Source: Orthonyx spaldingii (taxonomy: Eukaryota; Chordata; Aves; Passeriformes; Orthonychidae). Taken from it: a DNA stretch of 64,000 nucleotides. Where the stretch lies: the NCBI GenBank assembly GCA_013397795.1, contig VZTJ01004198.1, forward strand, positions 1,304,606 through 1,368,605. Direction: 5' to 3'. This document shows positions 45,401 through 58,500 of this stretch, one piece after another (the first letter of the stretch is position 1; each line of letters begins with the position of its first letter). The position numbers were made by a program, and so were the translations under genes. Below the pieces are notes generated by a model, which searched no databases, was not told where the DNA came from, and saw nothing but the letters and a program-made list of their open reading frames with translations.

Positions 45401-48400
45401 CCTGGTTTGTTAATGTAATGTATAAAATTGCTTTTTTGCTTTTAACTGCCTTTACTTTCTGAGCTAGGGGCTGTCTTCATTAACAGCAAAAGTGTTACTT
45501 TGTTGTAGATGACAGATAAGCCTCATCACGGGAGAGTTACCTAGTAAGTATAGCCCAGGTGAACACTTCTGTTTCTTTCAGTCTTAATTTATTCCCAAAT
45601 GTATGAGTTCAAGTAAAGAACTGAAAGACTTGTGAAGCTTTTTCCCTTTTGAGTTTTAAACTGATGTGTCCCTCTTCTACAGCTATGGCATGGAGGGAGC
45701 GGGGTTTAAATATCCCTTTTTTTTAATGTAGTTTTATTCTGAACCTTCTTTCTGCTATGTATTTCTGGCTGTATGCACTCCCACACACAGTGCCTCTAAA
45801 ATTGAATCTCAGCCACACTGCTGTTGAGATCTTATCCACTACATATTCTTGGACGATGTTTTCATTGCTCAAATACTTCTGAAGTCACTGATTTCCCACA
45901 TTATTAAGTGTTTGAACTATTTTGGAGACGTAGTGGTTTGGGTTTTTTAATTAGTCTTGAGTACCTTTATGCAAGTCTTTAGTGACGTGAAATTACTGGG
46001 TGTTACTATTGGACCTAAAACCTTAGTAACAGTGTTTTCCAATAAGAAAGCAGCTTTAATATTGGGCAATGAATGGAACAGGTGGATAAACTTAGCACGT
46101 GACTCATCTTTCCTATAGTTGTGCACACTAAGGAGCTTGTTGAATATGGCATTAACATGCATGAAAATGCAAGTTTTATGTGCATTCGTGGCCTTACGTG
46201 GCAGTTTGCTAATGTGGGTACCCTCATGTGACCAGCACTGTGCTCAAGAGAAAGAAGTTTTTCATTCTTAGACCTGGAGAGTCAGTACTCTAAATATTCT
46301 ACCCTACAGCAAAGCTTAATTGGTTAATATTTCACAAATTATTTACACAAAAATAGTGGGAGCTGTATGCCACTAGGAAATTCAACCCATAAATAGAATA
46401 TGACTAATTCTAAACTACTAAACACAAGCAGGAAAGATAAAGTAAGAAGGTTCCTAAGCTGCAAATCCCCCAAAGCCCATACATGTGGAAGTCACAGACA
46501 AGGTTTGAAACAATAACAGTAAATTATAAATGAAGTAAAACCTTTTGTTTGTGCAATTGTGACAACTTGTTAAGATTTGCCTTTGCTTGTGGACCTGCTT
46601 CTTTAACAGTTTTGACAATCTGTCTATCCCCCAAAAGTCACTTGAAGTAACAAAGGATTTATTTTCTTTGAATCCTACTGTAAACCTGCTTTTAGTGATG
46701 AGATGTTGCAAGACCCAAGGTTATCTCAGCCTCCCACTATGGCTAGCATACACTAATGTACATACTAAAAAGACACTGAAAACTCAAGTTCTGGTTTACA
46801 AAGCATAAAATGACATGCAGGAGAAATACTAAAACAGTCAATTTATTTTTGCTTTGAAGATAGCTAACCTGAATACAGAATCCTGACAAACCACCTCCAT
46901 AAATTGTTTTCTAAACACACATATTACAGATCTTTCATTGCTGTAGTTTTTTATTACTTTAGGCAAACATGAAAAAAAATTAAGTTCAGGAATCTTTCAC
47001 GTAGACGTAATAATTTTTTCTTTTGCTCAGAATAAGAGACTGAACTTTTTTGCCCTGGAGTTGCAGCAGCAGCCTCAAATGGTTGATAAGCATGTTTTCT
47101 GAAGAGCATTGCAGCCCTCCATGCTGGAGATCAAACACAGATTTATAACTTCTTCAATCCAGTGAAATCAACTTACTGAGTTTATTGCAGTGTAGGGCTT
47201 TGCCTGAGCTAGATAGAACTGAGAGTTTTTAAAAGTGTGCTGAGGGCAAATAAGCATGAAAAAACAGAATTGGAATTTTTCATTAAAGGTTAAACAGCAT
47301 CCAGAAAAGGGCCTGTCACCTAAGACCACCAGTTACAGTAGCATCTATCTCTCCAGCAGAACATACTGTTTCAGTTTTGGAGAAGTCAATCAATTACTAA
47401 CATATAAAGGTTTGAATCAGCTACACCCTCACCAATTGCTTGCATTCAGCAGGCAAAAAAAACCAAAACAGACTAAAATCTAAAAGGACAAATGGCTTTT
47501 TACTCCTTCCCTTATGCAAAGACAGACAACTGCCCTCTGAAAAAAAAAAAAGTCAGATCTCAAGGAATGGGCCCAAATCTGGCAGTCAGAAACACTATGG
47601 GTATTGTTGAAAGTTTTCATCCTTTTAAAATTATCCTAATCTCATGCTTGACTTGCAAATAGTTGGTTTTTTTTATTAAATTGTCTCAGGTCTGCACAGG
47701 TATTCCTTAGTGTGAGCAGAAGTATTCTTGGCAGCTAATGAAAGTCCCTATTGTAGCCTGTACTGGAAAGCATCTGTTTGAAAATCTAGATGTCAATGTA
47801 CCCTTCCACTTACTGGTTTACTAATAGTCACAAGAAGTTAATGATCCTCTTCCCCTCATGTTTTCACCCCCAAACTTAATTCAAAACACTCACACAAGAT
47901 TTTTCAAATGATTTTGCCACATATGGCATTCCAGTGTCCAGCCTGTGCTCTTGCATATGCACTGCTGTAGCAAATCTCCACATAGGTACAAGACAGTAGC
48001 TTACCCTTTAGGCTGTTCCTGATGTACAAATTGGAATCTCACACAACCTTTTGTAGGTTCGTCTGCAAGTTCAAAATGTAGAGAAACCTCTCTACCGTGG
48101 GACGTTCCATTGCTTTCAGTCCATCATAAAGCAAGAATCTGTAAGTACAAAATTAGGTTTTTGTCTTTTTTTTTTTTTTATTAAATCTTTGTATCTTTTG
48201 GCTCAGGAGAGTGGGAAAGCTGTTAAAAAAACTGACAAATGTTGAAGATCAAGAGATAAAGCATACTCTGAACCTCACCTGACTGTAGGGCAGATATTAT
48301 AGTCAGAACTTTGCCAGAAACTTTGTGAAGATTGCTAAGTTGGAAGATGGTATTTTGAGGTTAACTTTTTAAATAAAATAAGAAGCTATTTAAATAACTA

Positions 48401-49520
48401 ATTTTCTGAGAATCTAAACAACGAGTGAGGAAATTGGTGAGGTGTTTTTGCTGCTGAAGCTTTAGGACCATTGCGAAAAGGGTGGTTTCAGACTTTAAGT
48501 AAACTATTTAAAAAGTATAAAATTTTCAGAAAAGTTTTCTCTGGGTGGAGTAAGATTATTTTCTGGATGTGTTCAACTATGTTTTTGTACTGCTAAATTG
48601 CTTAGATGTTTGTGTCCTAGGGAGAGATGAAATTTTTATTACCAAACAATGTGGTCCTGATCTGGCCACTGTTAGGAAGCTGGGGTACAAGGGGAGCCAG
48701 AAAGGCCCTGTTCTGCAGTTCGAGGAGGTTATCCACACCACTGCTAAAAAGGGTTTTTCCTCCCTTCTTCCATTAGGCTTTTGGACTCTATAAAGGTATT
48801 GGGTCACCAATGATGGGACTTACGTTCATTAACGCGCTGGTGTTCGGTGTGCAAGGAAACACCCTCCGTGCTCTGGGCAAAGACACTCCTCTGAACCAGT
48901 TCCTTGCAGGGTCAGCAGCAGGGGCCATCCAGTGCGTCATCTGCTGTCCCATGGAGCTGGCAAAGACAAGGATGCAGCTTCAAGGAACAGGAGAATATAA
49001 ACTAAAAACGAAGAACTACAAAAATTCTCTGGACTGTTTGATCAAAATCTATCAAAAGGAAGGGCTGAGGGGTATCAACAGGGGCATGGTCTCTACCTTC
49101 ATAAGAGAAACTCCAAGCTTTGGCTTTTACTTCCTGACCTATGACTGCATGACTCGGTATCTAGGCTGTGAAGCTGAAGACAGCTACGTGATTCCCAAAT
49201 TGCTGTTTTCTGGAGGGATGTCAGGAATCGTGTCCTGGCTCTCAACCTATCCCATGGATGTGATCAAATCCCGACTCCAGGCCGATGGAGTTGGAGGTGT
49301 CACACAATACAAGGGCATCCTAGACTGTGTCCGGAAGAGTTACCATGAGGAAGGCTGGAGGGTGTTCACGAGAGGCCTCACTTCCACACTTCTCCGTGCT
49401 TTTCCTGTCAATGCAGCTACCTTTGCTACTGTCACTGTGTTCCTAATGTACATGAAGTCAGAAGACAACCTTCCTGAATGTGAACCAGGTCCAGTAATCC
49501 ATCAGCCTTCCAGTTGGTGA
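41839..49520 (+). CDS. SLC25A29: Solute carrier family 25 member 29, mitochondrial basic amino acid carrier (complete, four coding exons)
   Basis: Inner-mitochondrial-membrane carrier for arginine, lysine and related basic amino acids (known for the human protein). Exons: 41839-41872, 43445-43488, 48057-48140, 48777-49520. These total 906 bases, or 301 residues plus TGA (human 303). All introns are GT-AG and in frame. MALDFLAGCVGG matches human MALDFLAGCAGG. The carrier signatures are PFDTVKVR (residue 21), PMELAKTR (112) and PMDVIKSR (213). GLYKGIGSP, VNAATFATVTV and the C-terminal PSSW (human PSSL) are further family marks. The upstream ATG is fixed by the family match and by the CpG-rich start region. 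It lies divergent from SLC25A47 and tail-to-tail with YY1. Confidence 0.97.
41873..43444 (+). other. SLC25A29 intron 1
   Basis: 1.57-kb intron. The first 550 bases continue the CpG-rich promoter region and the rest is ordinary sequence. It ends at acceptor CATTTCAG. Confidence 0.85.
43445..43488 (+). CDS. SLC25A29: SLC25A29 coding exon 2 (44 bases)
   Basis: (G)AAGVLVGHPFDTVK between acceptor TTTCAG and donor GTGGGT. It holds the first carrier signature and has the same length and phases as SLC25A47 exon 2. Confidence 0.95.
43489..48056 (+). other. SLC25A29 intron 2
   Basis: 4.57-kb AT-rich intron, the longest of the gene. It has T-rich runs (about 44730-44756 and 45260-45274) but no CR1 copy or extra exon that I recognise. 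Confidence 0.8.
48057..48140 (+). CDS. SLC25A29: SLC25A29 coding exon 3
   Basis: 84-base exon after acceptor TTTTGTAG. It reads VRLQVQNVEKPLYRGTFHCF and QSIIKQES, with donor GTAAGT. Human reads VRLQVQSVEKPQYRGTLHCF. Confidence 0.96.
48777..49520 (+). CDS. SLC25A29: SLC25A29 coding exon 4 (repeats 2 and 3, stop)
   Basis: 744-base coding part after acceptor CCATTAG, starting AFGLYKGIGSPMMGLTFINA. It holds signatures PMELAKTR and PMDVIKSR and ends HQPSSW and TGA. The same segment in SLC25A47 is 741 bases but is cut by two introns. Confidence 0.97.
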   Translation, partial: AFGLYKGIGSPMMGLTFINALVFGVQGNTLRALGKDTPLNQFLAGSAAGAIQCVICCPMELAKTRMQLQGTGEYKLKTKNYKNSLDCLIKIYQKEGLRGINRGMVSTFIRETPSFGFYFLTYDCMTRYLGCEAEDSYVIPKLLFSGGMSGIVSWLSTYPMDVIKSRLQADGVGGVTQYKGILDCVRKSYHEEGWRVFTRGLTSTLLRAFPVNAATFATVTVFLMYMKSEDNLPECEPGPVIHQPSSW

Positions 49521-50112
49521 ACCTTATCTGTTTGTTCTCCTCATCCAAAGCCTGGCTGGTTGGGTTTTCTTCAACATGAACACTTGACCCACACAAGTAG
49601 TGTAGATTTATGCTATCTGTATAAAGAATTCCTAAATGTATCAAATTAGGATTTCATCACACTACTTGTATAAACAGCATCTTGCCTTATTCAGGACTCC
49701 ATATCCAGTAGTATTTAAGTAAGAGAGGGACCTGCCTTTAGAAAGTTGCTGTTGTGGCTCCAGAAAAGGTTCTGGAGAGTGTTCTAGCACCAGAAGTCAA
49801 GTTTTCTTTCACTCACGTTCTGAATGACTGAGTTGAGTTGAATGCAGAAATGTTTTCATGAAAGAAATACTCATTTTGTATGTGACAGGAGTAAGTGTAC
49901 TCCTCTAAGGTGAAGAAGGGGGAGAAAGTTTAATGTTGGAGGCATTTTGCAGGTGACCCTGGACTGCAAAGACGTGGACTAGCATTGAGCTAGTCATGTG
50001 TTTTACTTTTCCTCTGCTTTTATATGTCAATGGTTTTAGTGGGAACTTTGTTCATACTGATTTGTAAAAAGTAATATTTGTACCTAAGTTACTCCCTGAC
50101 CTTTCAGCTTTG

Positions 50113-50118
50113 AATAAA
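50113..50118 (+). terminator. SLC25A29: Proximal polyadenylation signal AATAAA
   Basis: AATAAA 593 bases after the stop, in a TTTGAATAAATATC context. Candidate proximal site. Confidence 0.5.
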
Positions 50119-51101
50119 TATCTTAAGCACAAAGTTAGCATCTGCACTCAAATGCACTTGTTCCTTTAAATCTCAAGGCTTGTAAGGATTTAGGGAAACT
50201 CAGATCTAGTCAGACTGATGTTGTTTGCCTTCACCACTGTTTCTCCTTTGGTGGGTGCACGGACTGTATTGAGTAGTTCAGCTCAGTAGACTTTGTTCTC
50301 TGAAGTTAGTGCAATTTGCACCACTACTCCCAACACGCCCCATAGCAGCCAGTGATGTACAGAAGTCAAAGTCTTGCCTGTGGTATTGCACAAAATGTTT
50401 GTGGGTGCAATGTTAGCTTAGCAGCTTGAAGTATCTTAGAAATACATACATATTTAGGACTGGGGGTTCCATACCTTTCTGGAAAATAGGGGTGTAAGTG
50501 TCTGAAATGGTTGCTGTTCCATACACTTGCATTATGAATTTAAACAATACTGATTTTTATGTATTTAGTTACAGTGCTACTGTAAAGAAAACTGAAAAGA
50601 GTTTCATAGAATTTTCATGTTACATTAATCTGCTGTGATTTTTTTTTTTAACGATCTGTTCAAGAATAATTGAATTAGCCAAAGAGCTACAAACACTTAT
50701 TTAAGATTTGAGATAAAAGCTACATGTATTTGGCACAAATAGCCAGGAGGAAGGACTGTATGTGTGTGAGCAATGTTTTAAAACATATCAAACTAGTTCA
50801 GTAAGTACAACTTGTTACACTTTTGGTTGGGACAAGTGCAATATGTGTTTAATTTATATGAATTTTCTAAAGAAGCGTTCTTTCATAGCATTTTGCACTG
50901 TAACAAAATATGCTGGAGAAACCTGTAAAGCTGGTATGTCTTTTTATACCTTGAAGGTATGATGGATGTTTTAGTGCCTACTTGCACTGAGATTCAAATT
51001 GAATGTTAAATCTGTCTACTAAGCTGCATATGCACAACTCACAGCAAAGACCCTTCACACCTTTGTACAGGAGTATGTAATTCTTGTATATATATTGAGG
51101 G

Positions 51102-51107
51102 AATAAA
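51102..51107 (+). terminator. SLC25A29: Distal polyadenylation signal AATAAA
   Basis: AATAAA followed by a T-rich run and a GT-rich stretch (TTTGGTTTGTTG, from 51126), the layout of a strong cleavage site. This is the likely main 3' end. Confidence 0.6.
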
Positions 51108-51504
51108 TTTTTTTTTAAATTTTGCCTTTGGTTTGTTGAAGTTTATTTTTAGTTTTTAACTCAGATGCTTCTTTGTGTTAAATTGAGCTTGCATGAGGGT
51201 GGGGTTTCGGGCTTTGGCCAGGGGAAACTTGTTCCCTATCTGCCTTGTGTGCACCACTGGCAAGGGCAGGTCTTGCTCTGGCTTAGGCCCTGTCACTGGA
51301 GCAAAGAAAGGAAGTTGCCTGACTTCACCTCTTCAAACTGACCTTTCCTCTACTGAAAGAACAATCCTGCTTTTACAGCCAAAGAGCTTCCCCTTAGACC
51401 CTTCCTATTCTGCATTTATTTGGTTTAAGCTGTGCTGATCAGCACCAAGGCTGCACAACTGGGGAAGACAAGTCTTGGGTCCCCGCAGGGTCACATCAGA
51501 ACCA

Positions 51505-51835
51505 AGTACCGGGCATCCACAACCTCTCTGGGCACCGTGTCCCAGCATCTCACCACCCTCACAGTAAATAACTTCTCCCTAATACCTAATCTGAACCTGC
51601 TCTCTTCCCGTTTAAAACCATTATCCCTTGTAAGAAGTCCTTCTCCACATTCCCTGTAAGTCCCCTTTAGGTACTGCAAGGTGCTGTAAGGGTGGCCCCA
51701 GAGCTTTCTCCACACTGAACAGCCCCAGCTTTCTCAGCCTGTCTTCAAAGGAGAGGTGCTCCAGCCCTCTGATCATATTTGTGTCCCTCCTCTGGACTCA
51801 CCCCAGTAGGTTCATGTCCTCCTCTTCAGAGGTTA
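51505..51835 (-). mobile_element. CR1 fragment without 3' tail
   Basis: ATCCACAACCTCTCTGGGCA, CTCACCACCCTCACAGTAAA, TAGGTACTGCAAGGTGCTGT and TGAACAGCCCCAGCTTTCTC follow CR1 order in reverse. The left end lacks the GGTTGGAAGGGACC and tail portion. Confidence 0.85.
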
Positions 51836-52689
51836 CTTCAGGTACTGGCTCCACTAGTTCATTGTCTTAAAGGGCAAATACACGTGACTGACACAAACCC
51901 TGTCAAAGCACCAGTTTCCTGGATCAGAAAAGGGAAAGGCCACCACCTCTCCATCTGACCATGACCGGGGTCAGTTCCAGTTCCAGAACCTTTTGTTCTC
52001 TCAGCAGGAGCAACAACTATGTTCAACATTGAACTATGGAACAGAAACAAATACTTGGAAGAAGCCAATAGTGTCTCCTTGCAAGACTAATGTCATTAAA
52101 ACAGAACATGGCTATACAATGTTTTACTTGCAGTGCTTACTGAAGCATTCTCTCCAGAAATTCATCCATCTGGAACTTAAATAATCAGTAGCAGACACTG
52201 GATGTTACTCAACAAGCCTGAGAAGAGGGTAAAGCCAGCTTTCAGCCTAGTCTGATGTCACTTGCTGGAAATCCATGTGACTTCTATTAAATCAAACTAG
52301 ACAATAGCCTCAGCCTTTTAAATCATGATACAGTTCTTTCCTGATAGATTTTTGAGATGTGAGCCAATTCAGACAGAATTATGTCCTGCCTTCCCAGACC
52401 CTCATTCTTGCACCATTATCAAGCTCCTCCCCAACAACTGAAGGGATTAAGATGGTAAAAATCACTGAAAATGAAACTTACTCTCAAGTCCCTCTGCCCT
52501 GCTCTTTCTTGAACTAGATGAGCTATGCCAGTTTTAAAAGTTACCACCACAAACATATCCAGTTAGGACAAGAGGGGAAAAATACCCATGTATAGTACTT
52601 CTCAACTAAGTTACTATAGTAGAACAACTAGTGTGAAATTCATTTATCATGCCTGTAACATGACAATTTCTTTTGTCCTCTCTTCCTTG

Positions 52690-52990
52690 TCTTTCTCCAC
52701 ATATATCCAGTGATAGGACAAGGGGTAATGGCCTTAAACTGACAGAGGGCAAGTTTAGATTGGATATTAGGAAGAAAGTCTTCACTGTGAGGGTGGTGAG
52801 GCAGTGGCACAGGTTGCCCAGAGGAGCTGTGGCTGCCCCATCCCTGGAAGTGTTGAAGGCCAGGCTGGATGGGGGTCTGAGCAACCTGGTCTGGTGAAGG
52901 TGTTCCTGCCCGTGACCCCCCAAGGTGGAGTTGGAATTAGATGTTTTTTAAAATCCCTTCCAACCCAAACCATTCCAGGATTCTATGACA
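52690..52990 (+). mobile_element. CR1 3' end, plus strand
   Basis: GATAGGACAAGGGGTAATGG, GATTGGATATTAGGAAGAAA, GGCACAGGTTGCCCAGAGGA, ATCCCTTCCAACCCAAACC and the tail GATTCTATGA, in the order of a CR1 3' end. Confidence 0.9.
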
Positions 52991-55501
52991 GCTTTTTATA
53001 TGGTTCATGTAAAAGGGTAGCAAGACATTCAAGGAATGAAAACCTGTCCATTGCAGGTGCAGCACTGGCAGCATAGTGGGAAAAAGACTAAGACACAAAT
53101 GTAAACGTTGACCTTGCAAAGAAAAGATGTGTTTGTTCTTTTAAATTAAATATATTTATTATTATGCTGGAAACCAGGTGTTAACAGTTTAATGTTGCTG
53201 CTGTTAGCCCAACTTTTAACTCATGGATAATTAAAGAATAATTTAAAATTGAGAAGTGTGCCAAACACCATTAGATCAGCAGAATGTGCAGTTAAACCCA
53301 TCTTCTCCCAGAAAAACAGGCAGAGAAAAGAGAAGCTTGCCCAAGGCCACATGCCCTATCAAACACCACAGCCATGGAGACGGAGGATCTGAGGGAGTGC
53401 GTGACTCTGGGAGGCACAGCAAGAGAGCAGGGAAGCAGAGAACTTGCTGGGCCACACCCAGAAGAGACAGCCTTTGAAATCAAGGGAAAGCAAACTCTTT
53501 CTTTCCATATTCAGGAATTTATGTTTGTCCATGGGCAGTAAGGGAGAAAAGCAGAGGAAAATAAGCCATTTTCATCTTCCCAGAGCAACTCTTTTGCAAT
53601 TTTTGTATTAGAGTTGTCCTCACTAATTGCAAAAGTGACTTATCACCAACAGAAAAAAGGTGACATAATATGCACAACAATACATAAGATATACAGTAAA
53701 AGCTTTTCTACTTATAGTTTGTTACTAGTTGTAACTGACTTGACCTAGAAAGTGATTTTAAGCTATACAGGTTCATCAATAAATAAAGGCAAGGTCTGCA
53801 GTGAACACTAATGCCCTATAGATTGATGTACATGGAAGAAAGTCAAGTTCTAATGTTCATAAAATATTCTTAGGGTCTATAAAACGTAACAACTAACACA
53901 GTCAAATTGCTTAGTTATCATTCACTATTACACTTTATTATGACTGTTTTTTCTTATTGAAAGAAGCACACTGCATTTTTTATTAACAGTAAAATAGACT
54001 TATACCATTTTAGCCATATTCATGTGTCAATCAGTAAAATACTAAAATAATAATGAAGTCTGACCTCATGGTCTGCACCATTTCCTATATATATTAGAAT
54101 AGAAAGTGTTGCTCAAGTAATTTGACTTGGCCAGATTAAAGTTATGCCATAAATTGAGTATTCTTCTTCTAGAATCTGATCTAGTTACCTCAAGCAGAGA
54201 TTTAATGTGGCTCAGGAATACTTCAGTGTTGCAATCAACCAGGCCATACACTTTCCTTGTGCACTGAGGTGTTTTCACTTAGGAAGAATCTATAAGGGGT
54301 GCTTTACAAACAGGACAGTAATAAAGTTCAAACTTTTTAACTGCAATTAAAGGAGGTAAATGTGAAAAATGCTTCTACCCTTAAATTAATCCAGGCAGTT
54401 ACCTGCTTCCCTGCCAGTTCTTAACCAAGAGACTGTACACATTTTCATTTTATGCTCTGGAAAAAATGGAGATGAAATCCCCTATCCCTAACCTATGCAG
54501 GAGGAAAGAATAAAAACAAACAAACCAACCAAGCACACAAGAGGAAAACCTAAAGACCTCCCATAAGTATTATTCCTTACAATCTGTTTTCAAACCATAA
54601 ACATTTGTATGGCCTTGCTAAGGGAGTCACTGGATTCATAAAAATCTGTTGGAGGTTCAGTCAAAGCATCAGTTAAGACTGAAAACTGAAGGGTTCTGTA
54701 TCAAAAGGCCAAATTTTCTGTTTTGTGAGAAAAAAATAAATGTGTTGAAAAATAAGTCAAAACATAAGCTGCATAATGCCCCATGTGTGAGGCAGTCAAA
54801 ACCTTTGTAAGCCAAAACTGCAACTGGCAGGGTCAGTGAGGTCCTTGGCAAGCATCCTGCTGCTCTGAAAGACACCTGACTTTGTGAGTCCTTAAATCAA
54901 AACACTAACCAACAAGGCAGTTTTCCACAGATTTTTCTTCAACCAGTTCCTGAGATGAGGAACATTAGCCAAAGGACATTAGGACCTATCTGGTCACCAA
55001 GATTTTTTGTGTACGGATTTTCCACTATTTAACAAGCAGTATGTATTACGCCACAGCCTTCATATGTTCTATGATATATCTCAAAAATATTCATTATTCA
55101 CAACATCCTTCTGAAATACACCTTTTCTGTGGGCCTGCTCCAGGAAGGGAAACAGGTTACTTGAGATCTCTGATCCCCTAAATAGCAGCAATGCAGGACT
55201 CTGATGTAACATCAGTTCAGTTCTGCAGTCTCTGCATTTCTTGCACACATTATGAGCAGCAACAGACTGAAGCAAAGGCCCTAATTGCCTCAGAAGAGCT
55301 TGGACTTTTTAGGAAGCCACTGCTGAAGAGAAGCATGATGTTTTACAGGTCTAACATTTAACCAAAATAGCCACTCACAGCTGAAAGCACACTCTTTAAC
55401 ACCATTGATCACTGGACCTCCACATATTTCTCTCTAAAGATATTTAATATTAATATTTTATGTATGTATGTATATATGGCCCATGTCAGACTTGAACAGT
55501 T

Positions 55502-55521
55502 TTTATTTACAGTCTTTTATT
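55502..55521 (-). terminator. YY1: Twin AATAAA, candidate distal YY1 polyadenylation site
   Basis: Two AATAAA signals on the minus strand (55521-55516 and 55507-55502), about 5.1 kb after the YY1 stop. Overlapping the second is TGTAAATA (55511-55504), the Pumilio-binding core. Confidence 0.4.
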
Positions 55522-58500
55522 TTCATTGCCTTGCTGGTGCTTTTACTGAATGCACAAGTGCACTCAGGACTCTTAGCAATCAGCACACAATTGTACTTCT
55601 TATTCTTTAGCAGTGGTGTGTGGGCAATTTGCTCTCTGACACTGGCACGCTCCAAGCCTGTCAAGGTCCACTGAACGCCACAGGACACCCTGCACACACT
55701 CGACCTCGCAGGGGCACCCTGACACTGCTGTTCTGTCTGCTGGTCACACTGTGCAAACAGGTAATTCACTGCCATCTCCTGGCAAGCTGCTACCCGGGAG
55801 TTTCTGAGCAGACTGAAACAAAGCTCTGACATAGATGCCACCCGATACCAGACCGATGAGAGAGGAATCACACTTAAACCTACAGCAACACTTACAAAGT
55901 GGTGGCAAAAGGAGGACCCAAAAGTCCTGCAAGACTCTCCCTTTCTCTCCCTTCCAAAATTCACCAACATTTGCACAGAACTTCAGGCTGGCTCCTGAAG
56001 GGAGCTCCCAGCAGACACAGGAACCTGGTGAGAACAGCAGCTCATAAGAGGGTAACATGTCCACATGATAACACACAACAGAAGCTGTGGTACCCAACCA
56101 GCACTCAGGCTTCGAGCTTTTCTTTTAGAAAAAGTAACAGAAGATTTGGGAAACTCCAAAACAGGAGTTGTCTAAAACCCAGTTGCTACAAGGAATCTTA
56201 TTAATTTACCTACAGCAAAACAGTTTTTCCTGCTACTTTAGCGGAAGCCAGGACCTGAAAAGTTTGCATTAACTCTTATACAGAATCTGATGTGCTTGCC
56301 CCCAAAGGAAATTCAATACTTTCCAGACAATTTCCAGAGAAAAAGACTGAATAAAATTCTAAGTTAAACTGCCTTAATAATAAAGGATGATTGAGAATAT
56401 ACAAACTTGCCTAAGCTGGTTTGCTTTAGGCAAAGAGAATGGAATTGAAAAAAGGACTACTCATTCAATTACCTTACAAAATTAAACCAGTAGCCATCCA
56501 GGTGGCATTTACGCATTGCTGTAAAGCCATCATCACACTCTTGCAACATGACACAAGACCAATTCACACTATCAAACTGAATTTCATAATACAAGCACAT
56601 ACACTCCTGCTCTGGTTCCCTTCTACCTTCACAGATCATTGTACAGATGTCTCTGCCCTTTGCATTCAGCAACAGGGTCGCACTCCCTCCGCTCTACTTC
56701 ACTTTCTCGTTCTTTTGCCCTGGGATTCTTCCCAAGGGAAGTGCTACTTTTTAAAGTGTTCTATGAACACAGCCAGGAACAAGAACACTGAAGTCCAACT
56801 CTTATTTGTATTCCTGCCTGCAAAATTTACACCCAACATTCAGTTTTGAAATTCACCCCAGGTTCCCCTCAGTAACTTTGAGTGCTTGAGGAACATTAGT
56901 GCAGCAAAGCCCAATGCTGACACAAACATCCTTTACTTCTCTACTCTGGCCGCCGTTAACACAGATTTCAGGAGGTGCTACACAGGTGAAAAACTTCTTA
57001 TTCTGAAGTGCCATCATTATAGATGGCACATTATACACACACACTATAGACCAACCAGTAGCAGCTGCCCTTGACTGATTTAAGACTTCCCAGATGGATT
57101 TGTCTACCAGCCCTGACAAAAATTCCGGATTTTCTCAATTTCTTCAAGGCATTAAGAAAACACTTGGAAGAATGATATTCAGCACATACAGTCCTCGAGT
57201 TTATCCATCTTGAGTAGAAAAACTAACCAGCCCCAGTTTTTCCAAGGCATACTGATGAAATATCCTGTGAGCTATGTGATAAGCATGTGGAAACATCTGT
57301 TATTGCCACTGCCATGACTCTTCACCTAGCACTTCGAAGGGATTCACTTTCTTCAAACATTTTAAAGCCTCAATACTTTCCCCATTTCTGGTAATTACTG
57401 CATCTTTTGCTTTTTACCTACTGTGGAATTAGCAGAGAGAAAGGATATCCACCTGCCCTTAAAACTACGTTACTGCTGACAAGCTATGTTGTTAGGATGT
57501 GTTTAGTGTTTGGCTTTGTTGATTGACAACTTGCAGCCCTTATGTGGAAAAAGTCAAAATGCACGACCTCAATTCCACAGTGACCTTCTTCAAACAGAAG
57601 ATAACTAATTAACTGCAGATTCAGCTGAGGTCCCGGTGTTCCATTTCACTAAGGATTTATTCTCTTAGCATTTCAAATCTGAACCTGCAGTCCTCCTACA
57701 GCCTCTTCAAGAAACACACTCTCCACAAGTAATTAGTATTTTTCAGTTTGTTTTGTATATACTGACAGACCATAAACAGAGAAATGAAAGTCTAGCCAGT
57801 TCTACCTTTGAAGTCGGTTTTAGCCCCAACAAATTTGCCTCCTTTCATTTTGACAGCAGCAGAACTAAACAAGGTAAATGTAGAATCAAATGAGCAGTAG
57901 AACACGTACAATGAATAAGCATGGAAATGTTTTGCCAGTTTTAAAACCACATTTCTGCCACCCCTCAGACTCTCCTCCCCTTACCTGAACTTGCTCACAA
58001 ATTGGTGGTGTAATGCAGGAACTTGTCGATAGCAGGCTGGGAATGGTGGTTTCAGAGTCAACTCTGTTGCTATTCTCAAGGCCTGTAATTTCTTGCCTGA
58101 AAAACCTTGAGGAAAACTCTGGTATCAATTAACACGGTGTTTTAAGAGCACGGTGCGCCAATTATACTTTAAAAGCTTAAATAAGTTATAGCAGCTGCTC
58201 AATGCAAGTATTTATTCATACCCAATATGGAATTAACTACTTACAAAGCAAGACCTTTCAAGCTACTGAGTGTTGCTATTTACTCAGGAGTATATTGAGA
58301 GCTACTGATTTGAGGCCTAGATGGAAATGTCTCTCTGTAATCAGATGCAATATAGCCAGAGGCAGTAACAGTTACAGTTCCCAGTTGGTCCTCAAATCAA
58401 TATTTAACATAGTTTAGTTTCAAAGGTATGTTCAAGGTAACATAGTTCAGTCCCTAATGTGTGTTCAAGGATGAAGTACTGACACCTCACAATTCAGCAA

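Larger units (their letters stand above)
49521..51125 (+). other. SLC25A29: SLC25A29 3' untranslated region
   Basis: AT-rich sequence after the stop with two canonical polyadenylation signals, suggesting a short (about 0.6 kb) and a long (about 1.6 kb) 3' UTR. No repeat or gene is seen inside it. Confidence 0.6.
51126..55490. other. Tail-to-tail intergenic region SLC25A29 / YY1
   Basis: About 4.4 kb. Its first half holds two CR1 fragments in opposite orientation (51505-51835 and 52690-52990). From about 53.1 kb it is AT-rich and unique-looking. No gene recognised. Its right edge depends on where the YY1 3' UTR ends. Confidence 0.55.
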
